Assembly (NCBI RefSeq): GCF_008017535.1
Contig: NZ_VRUA01000029.1
Span: 1-33,223, forward strand
Length of the DNA: 33,223 nucleotides
Origin: Ottowia flava
Lineage (GTDB): Bacteria > Pseudomonadota > Gammaproteobacteria > Burkholderiales > Burkholderiaceae_C
Reading direction: 5' to 3'
Below the pieces are notes generated by a model. It saw nothing but the letters and a program-made list of their open reading frames with translations. It was not told the DNA's origin and ran no database searches. The number at the start of each line of letters is the position of its first letter. Positions within the stretch are counted from its first letter, which is position 1. The position numbers and the translations under genes are program-made. Shown in pieces: positions 17,981 to 24,639 of the stretch.

Positions 17981-18964
17981 ATGAGCAGCACCACACGCCG
18001 CACCGCCTTGACCCGCCTGGCCGCCCTGGGCCTGGGCACCACGCCGCTGCTGGCCGCCGCGCAGGGCGACGCCACTGCTTGGCCCACCCGCCCGATCAAG
18101 CTGATGGTGGGCTTTCCGCCCGGCGGCTCCACCGACGGGCCGGTGCGCGTGCTGGCCGAATCGGTGGGCCGCCTCCTCAAGCAGCCGATCGTCATCGAAA
18201 ACAAGACCGGCGCGGGCGGCACCATGCCCGCCGTGGCCTTGCAGACGGCGGCGCCGGACGGCTACACGCTGGGCATCTCGTCGCTGGGCATGTACCGCCT
18301 GCCGTACACCACCGACAACCGCTGGAGCCCGGACGCCGACATCACGCACATCGTCGGGCTGACCGGCTACGCCTTCGGCATCGCCGTGCCGGCCGATTCG
18401 CCCTACAAGAGCTGGGCCGACTACGTGACGGCCGCCAAGGCCAAGCCCGGCCAGATCACCTACGCCACGCCCGGCGTGGCCACCACCAACCACCTGACCA
18501 TGGAACGCATCTCGCGCGCCGCGGGCATCCAGCTGAACCACATTCCGTACAAGGGCACGGCCGAATCGATGCAGGCGCTGCTGGCGCACCAGGTCGATTC
18601 GGCGGCCGAAACGTCCGGCTGGGCGCCTTACGTCAAGGAAGGGCGCATGCGCCTGCTGGTGGTGTGGGCGCCCAAGCGCATGGCCAGCTTCCCGGACGTG
18701 CCCACGCTGCGCGACGTCGGCATCCCGATCGCCGAGACCTCGCCCTGGGGCCTGATCGGCCCCAAGGGCATGCCGCCGGCCGTGGTCAAACGCCTGCACG
18801 ACGCCTTCAAGCAGGCGATGGAGGAAGTGCCCTTCAAGCAGGCGCTGGCGCGCTACGAGATGGAGCCGCAGTACATGGGCACCGCCGACTTCCAGGCCTT
18901 TGCCGGCAAGACCATGAAGCAGCAAAAGGAGATCCTCGACACGCTGGGCTTGAGCAAGCGCTGA
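17981..18964 (+). CDS. Bug-family (tripartite tricarboxylate transporter) solute-binding protein
   Basis: This 327-residue periplasmic binding protein has a signal peptide with a twin-arginine-like start (TTRRTALTRLAALGLG) and cleavage probably after LLAAAQ. The mature protein begins with the Bug/TctC hallmark WPTRPIKLMVGFPPGGSTD and contains IENKTGAGG and IPYKGTAESMQALLAHQVD. Bug proteins bind carboxylates or related small molecules; most are orphans without TctA/TctB nearby, as here. It lies 35 bp after the isomerase-like gene with AAGGAGA upstream, so it likely delivers the substrate of this cluster. Confidence 0.93.
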   Translation: MSSTTRRTALTRLAALGLGTTPLLAAAQGDATAWPTRPIKLMVGFPPGGSTDGPVRVLAESVGRLLKQPIVIENKTGAGGTMPAVALQTAAPDGYTLGISSLGMYRLPYTTDNRWSPDADITHIVGLTGYAFGIAVPADSPYKSWADYVTAAKAKPGQITYATPGVATTNHLTMERISRAAGIQLNHIPYKGTAESMQALLAHQVDSAAETSGWAPYVKEGRMRLLVVWAPKRMASFPDVPTLRDVGIPIAETSPWGLIGPKGMPPAVVKRLHDAFKQAMEEVPFKQALARYEMEPQYMGTADFQAFAGKTMKQQKEILDTLGLSKR

Positions 18965-19100
18965 GCCGGGCCGCGGGGCAGGGCGCCCAGGCCGAGGTGG
19001 TAGCGACCGCCGGTACATTCGGCGCGGCCCAGCGCTTGCGCAAAGCCGGGGGCGGCCGGTGCGCAAAGCGCGCCTGGGCAGAGGTTCGCCTGCAATACTC

Positions 19101-19166
19101 TGCTTTTGATAGCTGCCAGCGCAGGTGGTTCTAGGGCTGCAGGCGATTTTTATCCAAATCTTGAAG
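19101..19166. repeat. Interspersed repeat, copy 5
   Basis: TTTTGATAGCTGCCAGCG, then CAGGTGGTTCTAGGGCTGC and an AT-rich tail, in the orientation of copy 1. It lies in the 250-bp convergent gap between the Bug gene and the IclR gene. The remainder of that gap is GC-rich and shows nothing recognisable. Confidence 0.75.
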
Positions 19167-19214
19167 TCGAACGCTTTTGGCGGCCCTGCCGCCGGTCAGA
19201 CGCGCGCCGCGCCC

Positions 19215-20051
19215 TCACGCCGCGCGGCCGTAGTCCGACGCGATCTCGCGCAGCGTGGCCAGCAGGACCGGGCGCACTTCTTGCAGGAACTGGTCGGCAC
19301 TGACGGTGTCGGTCGCGGCCGCCGCGTTGACCACCATCAGCGGCAAATCGGCCGACAGGCGCAGCGGCGCGGCGATGCCATTGATTTCAGGTCGCCAATC
19401 GCCGAACGAAGTCACGCAGCCCCATTGCGCCAGGTCGTCCTGTGCCTGGCGGATGGCCAGTTGCTGCGCCGGCCAGCCGGTCGGGTTCAGCGCCCGCAGG
19501 CGCTCTTCCAGCGTCTGGCGCACTTCCTCCGGCGCGGCCGCCAGGTAGCCACGGCCGACGGCGGTGGTGGGCAGCGGCATGCGCGAGCCGAGGTTGAGCC
19601 GCATGGTGATGAGCGTGCTTTCGCTGCGGCAGCACTCGATGTAGAGCATGGACAGCTGGTCGCGGATCGCCATCGCCACCAGCGTGCCGGTGCGGTCGGC
19701 CAGCGCCTGCAGGCGCGGGTGGCTGGCCTCCTTCACGTCCAGGCGCGACTGCGTGGTGCCGCCCAGCCCCAGCGTCGCCAGGCCCAGGCGGTAGCGCCCG
19801 GTTTCGCCCACGCGGTGCAGGTAGCCCAACTGCGTCAGCGTGTAGGTCAGGCGCGTGATGGTCGACTTGGGCAGGTCGCAGCGCTCGGCCAGTTCCTGGT
19901 TGGACAGGCGCTCTTCGCCCGACGCAAAGGCGCGCAGCACGTCCAGCCCGCGCGCCAGCGCGGTGACGAAGTGGCGGTCGGCCTTCATGTGGCGCACAGG
20001 TGCAGGGGCGGGCGCTGTGGCGGCGGTAAAGGGGGTTTCGGGTTCTGCCAT
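19215..20051 (-). CDS. IclR-family transcriptional regulator
   Basis: This 278-residue protein has an N-terminal winged HTH (recognition region about residues 49-68, LSNQELAERCDLPKSTITRL) and a C-terminal IclR effector-binding domain (about 100-270; SRMPLPTTAVGRGYLAA is typical). IclR proteins bind dyads near promoters and respond to small acids or aromatics. It is convergent with the ligase-Bug cluster and divergent from the monooxygenase-like gene. The shared palindrome at 14815 and 20134 makes both likely targets. The ATG at 20051 lacks a clear ribosome-binding site; an ATG at 19988, just before the HTH, is an alternative. The open frame runs further upstream, antisense to the next gene, and is not real there. 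Confidence 0.9.
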   Translation of the reverse strand: MAEPETPFTAATAPAPAPVRHMKADRHFVTALARGLDVLRAFASGEERLSNQELAERCDLPKSTITRLTYTLTQLGYLHRVGETGRYRLGLATLGLGGTTQSRLDVKEASHPRLQALADRTGTLVAMAIRDQLSMLYIECCRSESTLITMRLNLGSRMPLPTTAVGRGYLAAAPEEVRQTLEERLRALNPTGWPAQQLAIRQAQDDLAQWGCVTSFGDWRPEINGIAAPLRLSADLPLMVVNAAAATDTVSADQFLQEVRPVLLATLREIASDYGRAA

Positions 20052-20133
20052 GCGGCTGTGACGGAAAGCGTGGAGAGCATCGACGTGGTCGGCACATTCT
20101 GACGCGCTGGCAGATCGGACAGGGTGCGCCGTT

Positions 20134-20144
20134 CTGCACTGCAG
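20134..20144. promoter_or_regulatory. Candidate IclR operator, second copy of CTGCA-C-TGCAG
   Basis: Identical to 14815-14825. It lies in the 192-bp divergent region between the IclR gene and the monooxygenase-like gene, about 100 bp before the latter's start, a normal place for an IclR site controlling both directions. Confidence 0.45.
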
Positions 20145-20243
20145 TCGCGTGTGTGACCGCGGCGCGCGCCAAGTCGAAGGGCAGTCCGCACAATAGGGCA
20201 AGGCCGCCGCGCGCGGGTTCACCCACCACAGGAGATTTGCTTC

Positions 20244-21218
20244 ATGCGCACCCGCATCACCGACATGCTCGGCATCCGCTACCCCATCGTGCAGGGCGGC
20301 ATGCACTTCGTCGGCCTGGCCGAGCTGGCCTCGGCCGTGTCCAACGCCGGCGGCCTGGGCATCCTGACGGCGCTGACCCAACCCTCGCCCGCGGCCCTGG
20401 CCGAAGAAATCGCCCGCTGCCGCGGCATGACGGACCAGCCGTTCGGCGTGAACCTCACCTTCCTGCCCGTGCGCACGCCGCCGGACTACCCCGGTTACGT
20501 GCGCAGCATCATCGACGGCGGTATCAAGGTGGTCGAAACCGCCGGCAACAACCCGCAGCAGTGGATGCCCCTGCTGAAAGAAGCGGGCATCAAGGTGATC
20601 CACAAATGCACCTCGGTGCGCCACGCGTTGAAGGCCGAGGCGATTGGCTGCGACGCCGTCAGCGTGGACGGCTTCGAATGTGGCGGCCACCCGGGCGAGG
20701 ACGATGTGCCCAACTTCATCCTGCTGCCGCGCGCGGCCGAACAGCTGAAGATCCCCTTCATCGCCTCGGGCGGCATGGCCGACGGCCGCTCGCTGGTGGC
20801 GGCCATGGCGCTGGGCGCCGAAGGCATGAACATGGGCACGCGCTTCATCGCCACGAAGGAAGCGCCGGTGCACGAGAACGTCAAGCAGGCCATCCTGCAA
20901 GCGACCGAGTTGGACACCCGCCTGGTGATGCGCCCGCTGCGCAACACCGAGCGCGTGCTGAACAACGCCGGCGTCGAACGCCTGCTGGCCAAGGAAAAGG
21001 CGCTGGGCGACAAGATCACGTTTGCCGACATCATTGACGAGGTCGGCGGCGTCTACCCCAAGGTCATGAAAGACGGCAACCTGGACGCCGGCGCCTGGTC
21101 CTGCGGCATGGTGGCCGGTTTGATCCACGACATCCCCACGGTGCAGGAGTTGATCGAGCGCACCATGGCCGAAGCGCGCCAACTGGTCACACAGCGGCTG
21201 GCCGGCATGGTGGTCTGA
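20244..21218 (+). CDS. Nitronate monooxygenase-like NAD(P)H-dependent flavoprotein
   Basis: This 324-residue TIM-barrel FMN enzyme belongs to the 2-nitropropane dioxygenase/nitronate monooxygenase family. The start (MLGIRYPIVQGGMHFVGLAE), the GGHPGE segment (from residue 147, H149), and the FMN phosphate loops ASGGMADG and MGTRF (197-201) are all present. Family members oxidise alkyl nitronates or act as NADH:quinone reductases or enoyl-ACP-reductase-like enzymes, so the substrate is open. GGAGAT precedes the ATG. Being divergent from an IclR gene, it is probably under that regulator and linked to the acid-degradation cluster. Confidence 0.9.
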   Translation: MRTRITDMLGIRYPIVQGGMHFVGLAELASAVSNAGGLGILTALTQPSPAALAEEIARCRGMTDQPFGVNLTFLPVRTPPDYPGYVRSIIDGGIKVVETAGNNPQQWMPLLKEAGIKVIHKCTSVRHALKAEAIGCDAVSVDGFECGGHPGEDDVPNFILLPRAAEQLKIPFIASGGMADGRSLVAAMALGAEGMNMGTRFIATKEAPVHENVKQAILQATELDTRLVMRPLRNTERVLNNAGVERLLAKEKALGDKITFADIIDEVGGVYPKVMKDGNLDAGAWSCGMVAGLIHDIPTVQELIERTMAEARQLVTQRLAGMVV

Positions 21219-21269
21219 GCCCGGGAACGGCCTCCACCCGCCTGCGGGGTCGCACGCCGGTTTTGGGCA

Positions 21270-21327
21270 TAAAAAAGCTGCCAGCGCTAGAAGGATCTGC
21301 GCGGGCAGCTATGCTAACAATAGCAAA
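21270..21327. repeat. Interspersed repeat, copy 6
   Basis: AAAAAAGCTGCCAGCGCTAG, then CTGCGCGGGCAGCTATGC and AACAATAGCAAAC. The GCTGCC/GGCAGC arms can fold into a hairpin. It lies in the 204-bp gap between two convergent genes and could serve as a two-way terminator. Confidence 0.7.
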
Positions 21328-21422
21328 CGAGCGTGGTGGGGCCAACTGCCCCACTGCGGGCCCAAGAGGCTGAAGGGCGCGCTGGCGGGCGCGCCACCCA
21401 ACCCACCAACGCGCCGCGCGCT

Positions 21423-23406
21423 TCACGCGCCGTCACCGGCAAACGCGCTCCAGCGCGCGTGCCACGGCTCCGGTCCGCTGGGCGCGTGGGGCGCAGCGGC
21501 GGTCACCGCGATCCCCGTCACCTTCGCGAACTCGGCGGCCGGCACGGTGCCGGTGGTCAGCAGCTCCTGCACCAGCGCGCGGAACGCGTCCCCGTGCGTG
21601 CGCAGCAGCGCCGTCGCGCGTTCGGCTTCGGCGCACATCAGCGCTTCAGCTTCGGCGTTGGTTGGCTGGACATCGGTGTTGATGTCCTCGTCCTGCTGCG
21701 TGGTCACGTCGGTGCGCGACACGCGGCTGCCGAAACCGTGGTGGCGCACGTAGGCGATCGCGTTGGCGGTCGCCTGTTTGCGGTCGGCTTCGGCCCCGGT
21801 GGTGGCCGCGTCTGGACCGAACACCAGCGCTTCTGCCGCGCGACCGGCCAGGCTCACGCAGATCACGTCGCGCAGCATGCGGCGCGACCAGGCTTTCTGC
21901 GGCGCGTAGCTGGCGTACCCCCCGTTGAACGAGGCGACGTTGATGCGCACCTCCTGCGGCGCGGTGCCCATCAGCACCGCGTACACCAGACCGTGACCGG
22001 CCTCGTGCACCGCCAGCAGGGTGCGAAAGTCCAGCGAGGCGCGCTCGCGCAGGCCTTCCAGCTCGAACACCACGGGCAGGCGCTGCTCGGCGTCGCCCCA
22101 GCGCACGCACAGGTGCTTGCGGTCATCACCCAGCGTCAGCGGCAGCACGGCGCCGGGCGGCGCCCCGCGCTCGATCGCCCACAGCGCGGCGCGCACCAGG
22201 CTCCCACCCAGCACGCCGTGCACGGTCGAGAACACCGGGCGCGTCCCCTGGGCCGGGAACACGCCGTTGGCGTAGATCTCGTCCAGCACCGGCTGCGCGA
22301 CGTCGATGCGCAGGCCCGAACGCACCGCGACCTCGTCCACGTACTGGGCGCAGGTGCGGGCGATCAGGCGCTGGTACGCCGAGCGCGACAGCGACGGGTA
22401 GATCACGTGCTGGTTGCCCAGCCGCGCCACCTGCTCGGGGCGAAAGCGCGACCCGAGTGCCTTCTTCACGTCGATCACCGACAGGCGCTGGCTCATGGCG
22501 TGGAAGACGTCGGCGTCGGTGTCGCAGTCTTCTACGCGCTCGGCCAGGTCTTCGTACATCTCGTCCAGGTTGCCGGTGACGATGATCAGCAGCTTGCTGT
22601 AGTCGGTCTGCCAGCGCGCTGGGTCGGCGCGGAAGGCATCGACTTCCGCCTGCACCTGCTCAGGCGACCAGGCCATCAGCTCGGTCAGCGGCACGTTCAG
22701 CTTCAGCGTGCGCTGCAGCTCGCGCGCCTCCCAGGCGCCCAGCCTGAACTTGCGGGGGCGCGGCTTGGCGGGCGCTGGCGCTGCGGTGGCGGCGTCGGCG
22801 CTGGGCGCCGGCGTGCTGTCCGTGTCGTCGGTGTCGCTTTGGCGTTCGTCCAGCTCGAACTGGGCCGACGCGGTGCGGTATTCCAGATCGCGCAGGAAGC
22901 TCAACGCGGGCGACAGCCGCCCGTCCGACAGCAGCCCACACGTCCTGGTAGCGCGCGACCTTGATGTCCTGGCGGCGGTTGTCGATGGTGCGGTAGCGCT
23001 GGAACTCGTCCAGTAGCAGCACCCCGGGCTCACCCTCGTCGATGCCCGATTCGCCCAGCATCCCCGAGATCGAGTCCGGCGTGTACCAACCGGCCCCGTT
23101 GCTGAAGCCGTCCATCTGCACTTCGACATAACGGTCGTAGAAACCCAGCTTTTGCACCAGCAGGCGCGTCAACTGCGTTTTCCCGGTCCCCGTCAGGCCC
23201 CACAGGCACACGATCACCGGGCGGGCGATCAGCTGCGGCATCACGTACCAGGCGCGCACGGCGTCGATGACGCGGTCGATCACGTCGTCGATGCCGAAAA
23301 GCTCCTGCTTCAGCTCGGCGGCGATGGTCGCCAGCTGGGCCTGGCGCTCGGCCAAGTGGTCGTCCAAAGGTTCCCGCGGCAAAAAGCGGGTGTCGTTCAA
23401 ATCCAT
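21423..23406 (-). pseudogene. Clp-type AAA+ unfoldase fused to an M41 zinc protease, frame broken once
   Basis: Two overlapping frames join into one 660-residue protein if one base is skipped in the GGG run at 22935-22937 (DVW in frame one continues as LLSDGRLSP in frame two). Walker A is GLTGTGK76T, Walker B is LLLDEF (D133, E134) and sensor 1 is VTGNLDE. A Clp/HSP100-type small domain follows (SRFRPEQVARLGNQHVIYP, then GTRP with the sensor-2 arginine). The C-terminal half is an M41 peptidase: H467-E-A-G-H471, third zinc ligand D541 in TTGAEADRKQAT, and LAGRAAEALVFG. There is no membrane segment, unlike FtsH. An acidic/Pro-Ala linker lies between the Walker B and sensor 1 regions. Intact domains on both sides suggest a recent break, a frameshift product or a sequence error. 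The first frame alone gives a 248-residue truncated ATPase. Confidence 0.82.
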
Positions 23407-23407
23407 G

Positions 23408-23656
23408 TCAGTCTTTCCAATCTTGTTGCATGGCCCTTTGCAGGGCCATGCGGTCCGCGCGGCGCTGGGCGCCCTGGCTGCGGATGTGGCGGCCGGCGCC
23501 GCTGCTGGCGCTGCGCAGCGCCAGCGCCTGGGCCACGTGGTTGCGTGGCGGCGGTGCGGGCAGCTGCAGCGCCAGGGGCGCGCGCATGCGGCGAAGTTGT
23601 TTCACGGTGGCCCGCGCGCCGCCGCTGGCGGCGCGCGAGAAGGTTTTGGCACTCAT
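23408..23656 (-). CDS. Small, strongly basic protein coupled to the AAA+/M41 protease
   Basis: This 82-residue protein is not recognised. It has 13 Arg and 3 Lys against 3 Asp, a Pro-rich centre (QLPAPPPRN) and a probable C-terminal helix (RRADRMALQRAMQQDWKD). There are no cysteines, signal peptide or membrane segment. The start at 23656 has GGAG at good spacing. Its stop and the protease start are one base apart (TGACATG), so translation is coupled and the two products probably act together. Possible roles are adaptor, substrate or nucleic-acid-binding partner; the sequence does not decide. An in-frame GTG at 23746 would add 30 residues encoded by the structured leader and is less likely. 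Confidence 0.65.
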   Translation of the reverse strand: MSAKTFSRAASGGARATVKQLRRMRAPLALQLPAPPPRNHVAQALALRSASSGAGRHIRSQGAQRRADRMALQRAMQQDWKD

Positions 23657-23671
23657 GTGCGCTCCAAAAGC

Positions 23672-23758
23672 AAAAAACCCCGGCAACAGAATCTGGGCCG
23701 AGGGCTTTTGCGAAGCCAGCGGCTGGACAGTGATGAAGACGATCACTCCCAGCCGGGG
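23672..23758 (-). promoter_or_regulatory. Folded leader RNA with terminal T-run before the basic-protein gene
   Basis: Read on the minus strand, GCCCCGGC-type arms (23758-23752 with 23684-23678) close a multi-branched fold directly followed by six T (23677-23672). Inside are an AGTGAT/ATCACT hairpin (23729-23747), a CCAGC/GCTGG dyad (23716-23726) and a GGCTT/AAGCC hairpin (23703-23717). The T-run ends a few bases before the ribosome-binding site of the next gene. It could be a terminator for the cupin gene upstream or an attenuator controlling the protease pair. Confidence 0.5.
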
Positions 23759-23956
23759 CTGAAATGGGAGCGCGTCAGGTGTGCGTGAAGTGCGTCAAGG
23801 ACATATCTCAAAACCTCCTGTGGGGGGCGTGGCCCGCAAGGTCATTCGTTGCGGACGGCGTGATCGCCAGGAGAAAGGAAGGGGCGGATTGTGGGCAAAG
23901 GCGCAGCGTTTGCCAAGTGCAATGTGGTAAACGTGCGACGATTTATGAATAAGAAA

Positions 23957-24010
23957 GGTCGCCAGCCCTTGATGCAACTGCGCAAGCAGCTATGTATTCG
24001 ATAGTAATTT
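23957..24010. repeat. Interspersed repeat, copy 7
   Basis: GTCGCCAGCCCTTGATGCAA, then CTGCGCAAGCAGCTATGT and an AT-rich tail. It lies in the 417-bp gap between the basic-protein gene and the cupin gene. Apart from this repeat and the folded leader, 23760-23956 shows no convincing gene or site. Confidence 0.7.
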
Positions 24011-24073
24011 GACGCGGTCGCCGGCCCACGCCACAGCACCCGCGCAGCGCCCACCGCGGTGGGCGCACAGGGG

Positions 24074-24523
24074 TCACTTCTTCTTCGGCACGATGTCCAC
24101 CGCCCACAGCTGAGCGGTTTCGCTGTTGCTCGGGTTGGTGAACCAGTGGCTGGTTTCAGCGGTTTCCTGCCAATGCTCGCCGGTGCGCAGCACGCGCTGG
24201 TCGTTACCGCGGCCTTCGATCACCATGCCTTTGACGACCAGCACGATGCCGGGCCGTCCTGCGTGCGGGTGCACGGCGGCACCGCCGCCCGGTGCCAGTG
24301 TGAGCAGGCGCGCGCGCAGGTCGTAGTCGGCCATGCTGCCTGGCATCTTGTGTGCGGCCAGGTCGACCAGGCCGACAGGGGCATCGCCGCTCAGCCCGCT
24401 GTTCTTGGCGGGTGCCGCCACGACGCTGGATTCGCGCGTTGTCGAGCAGGCGGCCAGGCCAAGCGCGAGGCCCAGGGCCAGCGAGACGGTCGCCGTGCGG
24501 CGGAGAAGGCGGGCTTGAAACAT
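24074..24523 (-). CDS. Cupin-domain lipoprotein
   Basis: This 149-residue protein has a lipoprotein signal (RRTATVSLALGLALGLAAC, lipidated C26) and one small cupin domain (about residues 60-145). The metal-binding pattern is partly visible as HPHAGRPGIVLVVKGM, with a later HW near the C-terminus. It should sit in the cell envelope. Small cupins bind metals or small ligands, but no specific reaction can be assigned. A GGAG about 9 nt before the ATG supports the start. It is transcribed divergently from hrpA. Confidence 0.85.
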   Translation of the reverse strand: MFQARLLRRTATVSLALGLALGLAACSTTRESSVVAAPAKNSGLSGDAPVGLVDLAAHKMPGSMADYDLRARLLTLAPGGGAAVHPHAGRPGIVLVVKGMVIEGRGNDQRVLRTGEHWQETAETSHWFTNPSNSETAQLWAVDIVPKKK

Positions 24524-24596
24524 GGTGGCAGGTCTCCAGATGGGAAGGGATTGAACTGTTCGCCGCCCGATGGTGCACCAGTTTGCGCGGCCCGCG

Positions 24597-24629
24597 TGCC
24601 CGGCGCGACGCGCCGGGCACTGGGATAAT
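24597..24629 (+). promoter_or_regulatory. hrpA promoter with a 23-bp perfect palindrome
   Basis: TGCCCGGCGCG (24597-24607), a central A, and the exact complement (24609-24619) occupy the -35 region of a GATAAT -10 box (24624-24629). The -10 is only 10 bp from the hrpA ATG, so the transcript would be nearly leaderless. The palindrome could be an operator, or a hairpin in transcripts coming from upstream. Confidence 0.45.
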
Positions 24630-24639
24630 CCCCACCCCC

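Noticed and set aside
20052-21182. Upstream extension of the IclR frame over the monooxygenase-like gene
   Set aside because: The extension is antisense to a well-conserved flavoprotein and precedes the normal IclR N-terminus.
23747-23977. Short frames in the gap between the basic-protein and cupin genes
   Set aside because: No ribosome-binding sites or recognisable motifs; part is the interspersed repeat.
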